From IMG/VR virus record IMGVR_UViG_3300032322_000313, positions 1-52,197 of that record: 52,197 bases of DNA, one strand, 5' to 3'. Under the pieces are notes generated by a model. That model was not told the DNA's origin, ran no database searches, and saw only the letters and a list, made by a program, of their open reading frames with translations. The position numbers and the translations under genes are program-made. The first letter of the stretch is position 1. Each line of letters begins with the position of its first letter. This document shows positions 14,997 through 23,377 of the stretch, piece after piece. The stretch comes from a virus.

Positions 14997-16012
14997 CCGT
15001 GACCAAACGTGTCCTCCTCACAGGAGCAAGCGGCTTCGTTGGCTCCCACGTTCTCCGCCACCTACTCACCACGACAGACTACGAGGTAGTCTGCCTCGTG
15101 AGTTTCCGCCACCGTGGTCTGACGGACCGGATTCGGCTGGCGGTCGGTGGCGTGGATGAGTCCTACACGCGGACGCGTGTTATTACTCACGACTTGGTTG
15201 CTCCCGTATCCCCTGTCCTGGCATCGGAGATAGGCGATATCGACTACATCCTTAATGTGGCATCTGAGTCGCACGTAGATCGAAGTATCTTGGAACCGGG
15301 GCCATTCATTATGAATAACGTGGCTCTGATGACGAACATGCTGGACTACGCCAGGGCTTACCCGGTGGAGCGGTTCCTGCATGTATCCACGGATGAGGTT
15401 TATGGGCCTGCGATGCCTAACCAGGCGCACCGGGAATGGCAGGATCAATACTTCCCGTCAAATCCGTACAGCGCGTCGAAGGCTGCACAGGAATCCATCG
15501 CGTTCTCGTACTGGCGAACCTATGACATTCCCGTCATCGTCACTAACACAATGAACATCATTGGCGAATCGCAGGACCCTGAGAAGTTCGTGCCTATGGT
15601 GATCAAGCGTGTCCTTGCCGGGCAGGTTGTTCCCATTCACGCATCCCCCGGTGGCGTTATCGGATCACGGTTCTACCTTCACGCACGCAACCAGGCTGAT
15701 GCGCTCTTGTTCGCTATTGCACAGGACGCCCCGTTGTATCGGGATCGCTCGTTCCCTGCCAAGTGGCATGTTGTTGGGGAGCGCGAGGTCGATAACCTTG
15801 AAATGGCTGAAATGATTGCCGGGTACATCGGTAAGCCGCTGCGTTATGAACTCATTGACTTCCATTCCTCCCGTCCAGGCCATGACCTGCGTTACGCACT
15901 TGATGGGGGAAAGATCGCGGATGCCGGATGGAAGGCCCCGCTCTCCTTGGAGGAATCCTTGGAGCGCACTATCAAATGGACGCTAGACCACCCCGAGTGG
16001 CTAGCACTTTAG
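14987..16012 (+). CDS. NAD-dependent sugar-nucleotide dehydratase/epimerase
   Basis: This SDR-family enzyme of about 341 residues has the NAD-binding LLTGASGFVGSH, a catalytic Tyr-Lys in YSASKAAQE, HVSTDEVYGP and NTMNIIGE; it most resembles dTDP-glucose 4,6-dehydratases. It likely makes a nucleotide sugar for the phage glycosyltransferases. It overlaps the terminase end; GTG 14999 is an alternative start. Confidence 0.87.
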   Translation: MDLTVTKRVLLTGASGFVGSHVLRHLLTTTDYEVVCLVSFRHRGLTDRIRLAVGGVDESYTRTRVITHDLVAPVSPVLASEIGDIDYILNVASESHVDRSILEPGPFIMNNVALMTNMLDYARAYPVERFLHVSTDEVYGPAMPNQAHREWQDQYFPSNPYSASKAAQESIAFSYWRTYDIPVIVTNTMNIIGESQDPEKFVPMVIKRVLAGQVVPIHASPGGVIGSRFYLHARNQADALLFAIAQDAPLYRDRSFPAKWHVVGEREVDNLEMAEMIAGYIGKPLRYELIDFHSSRPGHDLRYALDGGKIADAGWKAPLSLEESLERTIKWTLDHPEWLAL

Positions 16013-16025
16013 AACGGAGAGGGTA

Positions 16026-16406
16026 ATGAGCAAGATCATTCTCGCGGTCGCTGCGGCCCTAGCAGTCGCCGGGTGCGCGTCACCACAGGCAGCACCGGAA
16101 GCGACCGTCACGGTCACCCAGAAAGCCCCAGAGCCGCGCTCTAAGCCAACCGAGGCAGCCCCGATGCAGGGCGATGACGAAACCTACCTGTCGTTTCTGC
16201 GGTCAAAGGGAATCTACGCCAGCGCAGAGACAAGCATCGAAGTTGGCAAGACAGTCTGTAACACACTCGATGACGGATACGACGTAACGCTTATCATGGC
16301 GTTGGCTATCGACGCCGGATTCACGACCGATGAGGCTGCCGCAATCATCGCTGCCGCTATCGTCACCTACTGCCCTTGGAATGAGTCCAAAGTTTCCGGC
16401 TACTAG
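16026..16406 (+). CDS. Lipoprotein with DUF732-like domain
   Basis: The N-terminus is a lipoprotein signal (SKIILAVAAALAVAGC) with lipobox cysteine 17, then a Pro/Thr-rich spacer. Residues about 52-120 follow the DUF732 pattern seen in mycobacterial secreted proteins (ETYLSFLRSKGIY, GKTVCNTLDDG, VTYCPW). Phage lipoproteins on the cell surface often block superinfection; that role is inferred. It is the last gene of the plus-strand block. Confidence 0.8.
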   Translation: MSKIILAVAAALAVAGCASPQAAPEATVTVTQKAPEPRSKPTEAAPMQGDDETYLSFLRSKGIYASAETSIEVGKTVCNTLDDGYDVTLIMALAIDAGFTTDEAAAIIAAAIVTYCPWNESKVSGY

Positions 16407-16413
16407 TCAGTAG
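16400..16413. terminator. Possible weak bidirectional hairpin at convergent gene ends
   Basis: CTACT 16400-16404 pairs with AGTAG 16409-16413 across the stop codons of two convergent genes that overlap by 4 bp. There is no T-run, so its role as a terminator is only suggested by position. Confidence 0.25.
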
Positions 16414-16942
16414 GGTCAACCGGGTCGATCAGTCGATACACGGCGGGATCGTTCTCCGACCAACCCAGATTCATGTGGCATACGGTGCCCTGGTTCGATA
16501 CGTTCACGAACCTCATGGCATAGGTGGTGTTGTCCTTCAGGGTATGGATCTTGCGTGACGATATTTCGCCACCAGTCTTTGATGTTGTGCCAACCAACTC
16601 TGAGGCGATAATGGTTCCGCCTGTTACAGCGCTCGCTGCAGATAGGGAAGCGCTCGCGTTATCGGGAAACTTGCGATTCAGATTTCGTGGCGTAATGTAG
16701 TTGAACGGCGTGATGGTCGCAGGACTTTCGATAAGGGACGCGCGAACCTCAGACTGATCGCTGCTGATGTCGTAGAACTGAAACTCAATCTCTTTCCCGT
16801 TTGTGGCTAACCCGAAATACACGGAGGCACCAGCGGTGACGGTGAAGAACTCGGACATCAGATAGACGAGTCCACGCTTCGCGAGCCCGTCAGGATCGGT
16901 TGCTGATTCCTGATAGACACGCTTCCGCCAATAGTTCGCCAC
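16403..16942 (-). CDS. Probable virion protein, 179 aa
   Basis: Beta-rich sequence with many Thr, Ser, Asn and aromatic residues, no signal peptide and no enzyme motif. Short actinophage proteins of this type are usually virion fibre or decoration proteins. It is the last gene of the minus-strand block, following a methyltransferase and glycosyltransferase, so it could be a glycosylated surface protein; this is context only. Confidence 0.6.
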   Translation of the reverse strand: MANYWRKRVYQESATDPDGLAKRGLVYLMSEFFTVTAGASVYFGLATNGKEIEFQFYDISSDQSEVRASLIESPATITPFNYITPRNLNRKFPDNASASLSAASAVTGGTIIASELVGTTSKTGGEISSRKIHTLKDNTTYAMRFVNVSNQGTVCHMNLGWSENDPAVYRLIDPVDPTD

Positions 16943-16951
16943 GTTCCTAGT

Positions 16952-17557
16952 TTACGCGGGAATAACGCGCTTCGCTCCCGCCTTGATGTAGTCCGTTTCG
17001 GGAATAATGTCGCAGAAGTTCCCGGTTATAACATCCAGATAAGGAACAACCCTAGGGTTACGCTTCTCAATGACCGCGCAGGATTGGTAAATATCCACGC
17101 GCATGACCTCTTCGATGGGCAGCCACGAATCATCCTCTAATGCGAGGTCGCGCACTAGCATCATTATCATTTCTGGATTGTAAGTTTCGTAGATGAGAAG
17201 TCCACCTGGGCGCAGGAACGGCCACGCATAGGGTTGCATTGTCCCGGTGCTGTCAATGACTACATCAAACCATTGACCTTTAAGCGTGTTACGCAGGGCG
17301 ATACGGTCTTTCGTATCACATTCGATAACGCCTAGGTTGGGTAGTTCGCTTGCTCGCGGATCTGCGTCGATTGCGGTAACCGTTGACCCTTCGATGAGTG
17401 TGTTACGCCAAATCTCAACAACGCCACCGTTACCAACACCAATCAGCAGAAGCGATAACGCCCTTGGATGCACGATGCGCTCAACGGCGTGCAGCGTTGC
17501 CTCGCTCTGTACAGCGATACAGCCTGCATGGTTCAGGAAGTGATCGCGGTAGCCCAT
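16952..17557 (-). CDS. SAM-dependent methyltransferase-like protein
   Basis: This 201-residue class I methyltransferase fold shows LLIGVGNGGVVEIW (SAM-binding glycine loop), VTAIDADP (acidic residue for ribose), FDVVIDSTGT and FLRPGGLLIYET. It lacks DNA-methylase catalytic motifs such as NPPY or PCQ and is closer to spermidine-synthase/FkbM-like enzymes. It overlaps the glycosyltransferase gene by 25 nt, suggesting methylation of the same glycan. Confidence 0.75.
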   Translation of the reverse strand: MGYRDHFLNHAGCIAVQSEATLHAVERIVHPRALSLLLIGVGNGGVVEIWRNTLIEGSTVTAIDADPRASELPNLGVIECDTKDRIALRNTLKGQWFDVVIDSTGTMQPYAWPFLRPGGLLIYETYNPEMIMMLVRDLALEDDSWLPIEEVMRVDIYQSCAVIEKRNPRVVPYLDVITGNFCDIIPETDYIKAGAKRVIPA

Positions 17558-18591
17558 GATTCCCCCATTCCTGAGATATCGAAATGTTCCCGCACGATCT
17601 CCCGGTTCCGCTTCGCCTCAGCGATACGCGTAGACGGGTCTAGGAGTGCCGTAGCGTGGTCAAACCACTCATCCGGTGTAGCCGCCAGCCTTCCCACTCC
17701 CGCAGCCGCTAGGACCCTGTATTCCTCTGTCGGTGTTGCGATAAACGGGATCCCAGCAGCCGCATACTCCAACCCCTTCAAGTAACTCTTGGCCTCATTG
17801 AATGGGCCAGGAGTGAGTGGAACAAGGCCAACGTTGAATGCGTGCATCATTTCTGGAACCTTGCTGATTGTGCGCATCGGTGACGTCTGAACGCGTTTAA
17901 CACCGCAACGCACACCGAAGTGCTTAGGGTCACCCGGAATATGTCCCGCATGATGAACGCGGATACCGTGTTGTTTCACAAATGCGGGTAGCCAGTCCCG
18001 CAATAACTCGATATCGCCGGAACGCCATAGCGTGCCACCAAGCCAACCAAACGTGGGATTCTCCGATTGTGTTACCGGCGTGAACCTATCCGTTTCGACA
18101 GCGTTGCGGACAAGACGAACATCGCGGCACCGACGACCGTAGAAATCAGCCAAGAATGCGGTAGATACCGTTATGAAATCGGCTTGTCGAATGCCTATCT
18201 CGTACCACATTCGATTGTTGGTTGGGTTAGTGTGCGGATTGGTTGCCGCGTGAGCGATATTCTCCTGGTGCATATCGAAATGGAAGTCGTCAATATCCAC
18301 CACGACGGTTTGCCCTTTGGATTGCATGGTCTGGAAGAGTTGCGGCACGCTGGCGTGCATCATCAACTTATAGACGTTGATATCGAAACCAAATAGAGCG
18401 CCATCGTCTTTGGCTAATCCGATGCCCATAGGGTCGTGCGGTCGCGGTTGCCCGACCATAGCGTCGTAACCCATATCGGTAAGCAGTCGGCAGGGAAGAA
18501 CCTGGCGGTAGTAAGCACACCCGTTAGCCTCGGGTGGATCGGTTTGATTATTCCAATCCCCGCTTATGAAAGCGATACTAAGATCGGACAT
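17533..18591 (-). CDS. GT4/GT-B-type glycosyltransferase
   Basis: This 352-residue protein has a GT-B layout: N-terminal IAFISGDWNNQ, an inter-domain RLVRNAVETDRF with FGWLGGTLWRSG, and the C-terminal donor-site helix KSYLKGLEYAAAGIPFIAT. The acceptor is unknown; virion protein or host surface glycan are candidates. It is one of at least five glycosyltransferase-like genes in this genome. Confidence 0.85.
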   Translation of the reverse strand: MSDLSIAFISGDWNNQTDPPEANGCAYYRQVLPCRLLTDMGYDAMVGQPRPHDPMGIGLAKDDGALFGFDINVYKLMMHASVPQLFQTMQSKGQTVVVDIDDFHFDMHQENIAHAATNPHTNPTNNRMWYEIGIRQADFITVSTAFLADFYGRRCRDVRLVRNAVETDRFTPVTQSENPTFGWLGGTLWRSGDIELLRDWLPAFVKQHGIRVHHAGHIPGDPKHFGVRCGVKRVQTSPMRTISKVPEMMHAFNVGLVPLTPGPFNEAKSYLKGLEYAAAGIPFIATPTEEYRVLAAAGVGRLAATPDEWFDHATALLDPSTRIAEAKRNREIVREHFDISGMGESWATAITS

Positions 18592-18727
18592 ATCCGTTAT
18601 CGCCTACCGCGTGCTGGCAGAAGCACCCGCCGTTCACCCATTGACACTTCGCGTGATACTTAATGGCGAGTTCAGCGTTGCCGTCTCGGTTGATTTCTCC
18701 TCCGAGTTTGCACGATGGGCAGATCAC
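18578..18727 (-). CDS. Small zinc-ribbon protein, 49 aa
   Basis: The GTG start overlaps the stop of the upstream gene (GTGA), and the 3' end overlaps the glycosyltransferase start by 14 nt. CPSC at residues 3-6 and later Cys/His residues (KCQW, GCFCQH) give a compact metal site. The tight packing supports expression; function unknown. Confidence 0.6.
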   Translation of the reverse strand: MICPSCKLGGEINRDGNAELAIKYHAKCQWVNGGCFCQHAVGDNGYVRS

Positions 18728-19005
18728 AGCAGCGTATCCTTCCTGCGGTGCGCGATCATCTTTAACTTCTCGTGGAAGCGTAGCCGTTCCGCAATCTCAA
18801 CGTAACCATGCCCATCCTCATAGTTATCCATGTTGCCAGGGTCATTCTTTGATCGGCTTGCCTTCAGCATGACCATCATCCAGGCAACATCGTGCGCGTA
18901 AATCTCAACGCCAAGATAAGCGGACCACAACGCGGCGATTCGCGCGATGTTCTCAGCAGGATCGCCGTAACTCTTCGCTCGCTCTTCAACAATGTCCACG
19001 TTCAC
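18724..19005 (-). CDS. DUF6378-like phage protein, 93 aa
   Basis: Sequence elements RAKSYGDPAENIARIAALWS, VAWMMVMLKASR and DNYEDGHGYVEIA fit the DUF6378-type family of small phage proteins, all-alpha with conserved acidic residues like MazG/dUTPase-related folds. A nucleotide-related function is possible but unproven. It lies between a metallophosphoesterase and a zinc ribbon. Confidence 0.72.
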   Translation of the reverse strand: MNVDIVEERAKSYGDPAENIARIAALWSAYLGVEIYAHDVAWMMVMLKASRSKNDPGNMDNYEDGHGYVEIAERLRFHEKLKMIAHRRKDTLL

Positions 19006-19008
19006 CCC

Positions 19009-20175
19009 TCACAGGACAGCGATATCTCCCACGCGCTGCGATTCCGTCATAACAAACGTGAGCATACCCGGTTCTGACACTTCCCCAGCGTACGCCTTCC
19101 ACCAATCACTACCACCATCAAGCGCAGGCGACTGCATCCAAACACACCCACCCCAGTCGGCCATGCGCAAATGATGATAATGACCCGATACGAGTACGTC
19201 AGCATCCCCGATCGGTTGCCTACCCGCTGCCTGCTTCTCCCACCACGACCGCAGTTTCGCTTCAGCATTGGCACCGCTGCGTGGAATATGACCATGCGTA
19301 ATGCCTAGTATCCAGCCTGCTGATGGGATAGTGCAGGTCAAGGAATCCCGTGCGATAACGAAACGAACATGCCCGTATGCGGCCTCGTTAGCGGCTAGGA
19401 TTTCGGACACCTGTTCGACGATTGCTAGATCATCGTTGTCGTCGATGCCCGTGAACATCTTTCCGCCAGCGTTACGGTTCTCGCCGTGGTTTCCACCAAC
19501 AGCCGCAACCGTTACTGTTTCGAAGTGTGGTGCCCATGATTGCAGCGAATCCGTGAGCAACCTGCGCGTAATCTTTACTTGATCGCGGCGGTTGATTTCG
19601 ACGCTGAATGTTTGTGACCCGTAATGCCCGAGGCAGCCTTCGATACTGTCGCCAGTCCAGAGGACGTTTAGGTGCGCGATTGGTCGCCCGATCTTGCGTA
19701 ACTCTTTCGCTCGTTCGATAACCGCATCACGACAGTCGATTACTCGCTGGATTGTGCCTTCTAGTCCGTCCCCGTCTGCCTTGCCGATCTGCCAGTCAGC
19801 AAGCACAACGTTCATTGTTGCGGTGCCGTCGTAGGTGCGCTTCTTGGGCTTATGCTTCATCGCCTCAGCGATCAGCGGCTCAATATCGACGTAACTGTGG
19901 ACGCGGCGGATAACCTTCGCCTTGAACTGGCGATTTGTCAGACCGTCCTCGCCACCCCAAGAGTTAAACAGTACGGGTTCGACGATCTGAAATTCGTTGG
20001 GGTCAAGATCCCACGCGCGCAGAATGGATTCCCACTCCGGTTCTCCCTGCACCGCGTCAGTCGTTACGGTGCCCTCAGACCCCAGCCATTCGACGCCGGG
20101 TATCCACTTGCGCTTGCGTGCGATTAACTCTTCTGCTGCCTGGATTTGTCTTGTGAACTCGTCCTTTAGGCCCAC
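19009..20175 (-). CDS. Metallophosphoesterase, 388 aa
   Basis: Motifs of the calcineurin-like fold appear in order: VVLADWQIGK, LWTGDSIEG, AVGGNHGENR, ITHGHIP and VSGHYHH, giving the dinuclear metal site. The N-terminal 120 residues form an extra helical region. Many actinophages carry such an enzyme near virion genes; the substrate is unknown (nucleic acid ends, cyclic phosphates or nucleotides). A 2',3'-cyclic-phosphate substrate would fit the hammerhead products but is speculation. Confidence 0.85.
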   Translation of the reverse strand: MGLKDEFTRQIQAAEELIARKRKWIPGVEWLGSEGTVTTDAVQGEPEWESILRAWDLDPNEFQIVEPVLFNSWGGEDGLTNRQFKAKVIRRVHSYVDIEPLIAEAMKHKPKKRTYDGTATMNVVLADWQIGKADGDGLEGTIQRVIDCRDAVIERAKELRKIGRPIAHLNVLWTGDSIEGCLGHYGSQTFSVEINRRDQVKITRRLLTDSLQSWAPHFETVTVAAVGGNHGENRNAGGKMFTGIDDNDDLAIVEQVSEILAANEAAYGHVRFVIARDSLTCTIPSAGWILGITHGHIPRSGANAEAKLRSWWEKQAAGRQPIGDADVLVSGHYHHLRMADWGGCVWMQSPALDGGSDWWKAYAGEVSEPGMLTFVMTESQRVGDIAVL

Positions 20176-20177
20176 AT

Positions 20178-20315
20178 CTACTCCTGCTGATTCGCAGCCT
20201 TACACCGGGGACAAGTTATCCGCCACGGTGCGGTCACCAGTTCTGCAAGTAGTTTGTTGCAGCGCCAGCAACGCGGCCTCTCGGTGGTCAGCGTTCCTTT
20301 CCCGTAAGCATCCAT
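20178..20315 (-). CDS. Com-like zinc-finger protein, 45 aa
   Basis: RCWRCNKLLAEL followed by ITCPRCKAANQQ matches the Com family (phage Mu translational regulator of mom): CxxC, a short strand, CxxC. Its ATG overlaps the previous stop (TAATG). In Mu, Com binds mRNA to expose the mom start; here it could bind RNA similarly. No mom-like gene is recognised next to it. Confidence 0.78.
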   Translation of the reverse strand: MDAYGKGTLTTERPRCWRCNKLLAELVTAPWRITCPRCKAANQQE

Positions 20316-20710
20316 TACCGCTCCACGACGGTCATCAGAGACAGCGTGAACAACGGCCTGTCGTTCTCATCAGTCCCAACCGCGTTAATGGAAGAGTTCT
20401 GATTCACACGCAGAAATGTAACACCACTGACCTCTTCATTCACAATCTCCGTTAGCGTGTCACGGACATTTTCAACAAGAGCACGAGCGGTGGGATAGTC
20501 GTTACGCGTTGCGCGAACCATAACCTGCACGCTTGGACGCTCCAAAGTCTCATCGTTATTCACAAAGACTTCCAGCGGTGCCGACCCAGCGTACTCGTAC
20601 AGCGCAACGCAAACATCAGGCGAGTTAGGCATAAGCCCAATGAACAGATTCGTGCCCACTGTTGCCACAGACGCGCTTGTGAGCCTGTCGGCAAGTGCTT
20701 CAAGGATCAT
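20315..20710 (-). CDS. Tail terminator / minor capsid-like protein, 131 aa
   Basis: The N-terminal LEALADRLTSAS and the central region (PSVQVMVRATRNDYPTARALVENVRDTL) fit the short tail-terminator or minor-capsid proteins that cap the tail tube in siphoviruses. It is the last connector gene and overlaps the gp10-like gene by 4 nt. Confidence 0.75.
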   Translation of the reverse strand: MILEALADRLTSASVATVGTNLFIGLMPNSPDVCVALYEYAGSAPLEVFVNNDETLERPSVQVMVRATRNDYPTARALVENVRDTLTEIVNEEVSGVTFLRVNQNSSINAVGTDENDRPLFTLSLMTVVER

Positions 20711-21126
20711 CGCTGGCTCCTAAGGTATGCAACGATCCGCTCTTTAACGTTACGCACGAACTTGTCGCGGTGCGCATTCGCGGGGATCTCTAGGAACTTG
20801 TAGGTCTTGCCCGGCTTATGCGTGTTTCCGGTGCCCCAGCGTCCACCGCTGTTAGGCGGAATCTCATGGACGTAAAGCGCGTAGGGTGCGGCAGCCCCAC
20901 CGTACGTGATTTCCACCGTTGTGCGCGTCCCCATCGACTGCGGGTCCTCAACCTTGCCGGACGCTCGCAGGTTACCCGTGGCGACAGGCACAATCTTCTT
21001 CGATTCGTTAAGGACCGTGTTCGCTTCAGCAACAACCGCGCGCTCAATAACGGGTCGCAGGCCAGGGCCGGAATCCGCAAGTTGCAGAACCTTATCCAGA
21101 CCGATGAGTCGCACACCAAACGCCAT
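20707..21126 (-). CDS. HK97 gp10-like tail completion/connector protein
   Basis: This 139-residue protein contains the gp10-family pattern: an N-terminal DKVLQ helix region, VLNESKKIVPVATGNLRASG, a beta hairpin with VEITYGGAAAPYALYVHE, and a C-terminal helix VRNVKERIVAYL. It joins head and tail, and lies between head-closure and tail-terminator genes as expected. Confidence 0.82.
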   Translation of the reverse strand: MAFGVRLIGLDKVLQLADSGPGLRPVIERAVVAEANTVLNESKKIVPVATGNLRASGKVEDPQSMGTRTTVEITYGGAAAPYALYVHEIPPNSGGRWGTGNTHKPGKTYKFLEIPANAHRDKFVRNVKERIVAYLRSQR

Positions 21127-21128
21127 GG

Positions 21129-21461
21129 CTACATCTGCCCCACGTGGACAACGGTGTGATGCGCACCGTTCTGGTCAAACGGAGTATCGACAGCGACAAT
21201 GATCGGCTCGCTACCGTCCTCCAAACGGATCTTGTAATCCGTCGTTACGGGAAACACGCCGTACAGGTAGAAGCGCCCGTCCTCAACGACTTCGCGCCCA
21301 TCCGGTGTGCGACGCAACACCGTTTCGCTAACGTAATGTGCGCAGGCTGACACGCTTCCTGAAGCGCTGAACGTGCGCTTCCCATACTTGTCGATTGACG
21401 CTGATGGGTAAAGAGTCACGGTTTGCGAGAACATCTCGCGGAAGTTCTTCTCTAGGCTCAT
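21129..21461 (-). CDS. Head closure protein, 110 aa
   Basis: This beta-barrel-like sequence (TVTLYPSASID, FYLYGVFPVTTDYKIRLEDG, HHTVVHVGQM) resembles SPP1 gp16/HK97-type head-tail stoppers. Its position, second after the capsid in a connector run, agrees. It overlaps the next gene by 4 nt. Confidence 0.75.
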   Translation of the reverse strand: MSLEKNFREMFSQTVTLYPSASIDKYGKRTFSASGSVSACAHYVSETVLRRTPDGREVVEDGRFYLYGVFPVTTDYKIRLEDGSEPIIVAVDTPFDQNGAHHTVVHVGQM

Positions 21462-21871
21462 GTTCGGTTATCCATCTGCCCGACTACGAAGTCTGTGGAT
21501 TCGTCCTCCTCGACCCGTTCGACAGTTGGCACGATAGCGTTCAGGTTGATGACAGGAGCAGCGGGAGCGTAACGGAAGCGCTCGGCCTTCAGGTACTTCA
21601 GTAGCGCTTCCCATTGTGAAACAAGAGCGCCGGACTTCACGGACAGAGACAGGTCACCGACCGTCTTAGACTCCTCCGCCACACGCGAACCCTTAGCGAT
21701 CAGCGTCGTCACCGCAGCGATCGCCGCAGAGTAGGCATCCCCGTACTGGTTGAACAGGAATGTCAGTTCCTCGTTGCTGAACAGTTGCTCTGTCGTGTCC
21801 GTATCCTGGATAAGAAACCTGATGTGATCGAGGTTCGATGCGCCAGGGTTACCGGAATAACTCCAAGTCAT
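21458..21871 (-). CDS. Head-tail connector (gp6-like) protein, 137 aa
   Basis: The SNLDHIRFLIQDTDTTEQLF motif followed by helices (LTFLFNQYGDAYSAAIAAVT) is typical of gp6/gp15-like connector proteins that form a ring under the portal. It is separated from the capsid gene by a 114-nt gap holding a hairpin. Confidence 0.8.
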   Translation of the reverse strand: MTWSYSGNPGASNLDHIRFLIQDTDTTEQLFSNEELTFLFNQYGDAYSAAIAAVTTLIAKGSRVAEESKTVGDLSLSVKSGALVSQWEALLKYLKAERFRYAPAAPVINLNAIVPTVERVEEDESTDFVVGQMDNRT

Positions 21872-21924
21872 GAGGCAACCTCCTGTTCCCTAGTGTAATC
21901 GCAATCCGGCAGCAGATAGCCGAA

Positions 21925-21957
21925 AGCGGGACCACCCATTGTGTAGGTGATCCCGCT
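21925..21957 (-). terminator. Hairpin after the capsid gene
   Basis: AGCGGGA 21925-21931 pairs with TCCCGCT 21951-21957, extended inside by CACC/GGTG. On the minus strand it follows the major capsid gene, the usual place for a partial terminator that keeps capsid mRNA more abundant than the downstream connector mRNA. It is followed by only a short T-run. Confidence 0.5.
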
Positions 21958-21985
21958 CCCGCGCTATTCAGTTATGGATACCGGA

Positions 21986-22963
21986 TCAGGCGACGATGGT
22001 GTTCCAGAAGTAGCCGAGATCCGACGCGACGACCTTGTTGTCGAACGCCAACTCAGCCTCCACGCGGGTCGCGCGAAGCGACTCAAGGCGGAACGAGGAC
22101 GTACCGATCGTCAGGCCCATTCCCTGCGACACGCCAGTCCACGAGAACGTGTAGCCAGCGGAAGGCGTAAGGATGCCCGGGTTCGGGGCAACGTGCGCGA
22201 GGAGCGCAGTCTTGCCCGTGGTGAACGAGTAGGCCGCAGTAGCGCCCTCAGCGTTCGTGGCCTTGACTGACTTCGACACAAGCACGCGCTCGATGTCGAA
22301 CATGCGGGCAAGCATGTCCTCCGTGATCGTCTGGCTGCTCGTGTACTTGATGCGGTCAACGAGATCCGGGTGGTTCTTCAGGCGACGGAAGACGTCGTAT
22401 CCGAGAACGAGGGTGTTAGCCTCAAGACCGGTCGTGCTCAGGATCTTAGCCTTGCCAGCCTCAATGTCCTCGATCGGATCGGAGTTGGTGTAGTCCGACC
22501 ACTGCACGGTCTGGCCCGTGGTGGGTGAGGCCGCAACGCCAGTAACGTCGGTCGCCCACTTGCTCGTGGTCATGAAGTCGTTCACGAACTGGATCTCACG
22601 GCGCGTCAGGAGACGATGCGTAACGAACTCCGCAGCCTCACGGTCCACGTTGATCGGGGCATCCGCATTGGCGCGGGTCTGGTCGCCGATATCCTTGTGG
22701 ATCGCGAAGACGTCTGCGTAGTAGTTATCCGTCGTGATGTTGTAACCGGAACCGACAGACTCCGTGCCATCCGTACGAACGCGAGCCTCATCACGAAGCC
22801 AATCATTCTTGGAGTAGACGAAGTACTTGTCCGACTGCTTGTCCACGGGGACAACCGGGAACACCTTGTCAGCGATGAAAGACTCCGCACGCTGAAGGTA
22901 AGCGACAGAGATGTTAGTCAGGATTGCGTCAACATGGACCTGACTGCTAGTGGGCTGTGGCAT
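21986..22963 (-). CDS. Major capsid protein
   Basis: This 325-residue protein starts QVHVDAILTNISVAYLQ, with IADKVFPVVPVDKQSDKYF and NDWLRDEA, typical of HK97-fold actinophage capsids. Later elements (LVLGYDVFRRLKNHPDLVDRI) fit the A domain. It follows scaffold and decoration genes, with a strong GGAGAG SD 9 nt before the ATG. Confidence 0.92.
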   Translation of the reverse strand: MPQPTSSQVHVDAILTNISVAYLQRAESFIADKVFPVVPVDKQSDKYFVYSKNDWLRDEARVRTDGTESVGSGYNITTDNYYADVFAIHKDIGDQTRANADAPINVDREAAEFVTHRLLTRREIQFVNDFMTTSKWATDVTGVAASPTTGQTVQWSDYTNSDPIEDIEAGKAKILSTTGLEANTLVLGYDVFRRLKNHPDLVDRIKYTSSQTITEDMLARMFDIERVLVSKSVKATNAEGATAAYSFTTGKTALLAHVAPNPGILTPSAGYTFSWTGVSQGMGLTIGTSSFRLESLRATRVEAELAFDNKVVASDLGYFWNTIVA

Positions 22964-22976
22964 TGTTCAACTCTCC

Positions 22977-23375
22977 TTAGAGTCCACGCGCAGCGTTGGC
23001 GCAGTCGATGACGGCAGCAGCGACAGCACCGGCAGCAGCGTTCTCAATGAACGTGCCGACGCTGAACGCGGCTGAAGCGGTCGTGCCGAACGTAAGCGTA
23101 ACGGCGGTAGCGGAAGCCGAAGCGAAGAGGGGCTGCCCGAACGAAGCGGAGCCGCCGCACTCAACCTTGGTGCCGCCGACGATGGTGACCTCAGCAGCCT
23201 GACCAGCGGTCGGAGCGTTCTGAAGGACACCGATGGGACGGTCGGTAGCGCCGCTGACGGCAACGACCTCGCCATCTCCATTGTCGATCTTGACGAAGTG
23301 GTACTGCTTAGCCGACAGATCCTCACCAGCGACGAACGTGGTCTTTACTGCGGCGTTAGAGAACTCGAAAGCCAT
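22977..23375 (-). CDS. DUF2190-type head decoration protein, 132 aa
   Basis: This Ala/Gly/Val-rich beta protein with SAKQYHFVKIDNGDGEVVAV and RPIGVLQNAPTAGQAAEVTI fits the DUF2190 family of capsid-stabilising decoration proteins. It lies directly upstream of the capsid gene in transcription order, as is usual. It probably trimerises on the capsid surface. Confidence 0.85.
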   Translation of the reverse strand: MAFEFSNAAVKTTFVAGEDLSAKQYHFVKIDNGDGEVVAVSGATDRPIGVLQNAPTAGQAAEVTIVGGTKVECGGSASFGQPLFASASATAVTLTFGTTASAAFSVGTFIENAAAGAVAAAVIDCANAARGL

Positions 23376-23377
23376 TC

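Noticed and set aside
20355-20380. Minus-strand CTGATGAGAACGAC, hammerhead-like
   Set aside because: It lies within the coding sequence of the tail-terminator-like protein (VGTDENDRPLF); no GAAA/UC partners or stems are present.
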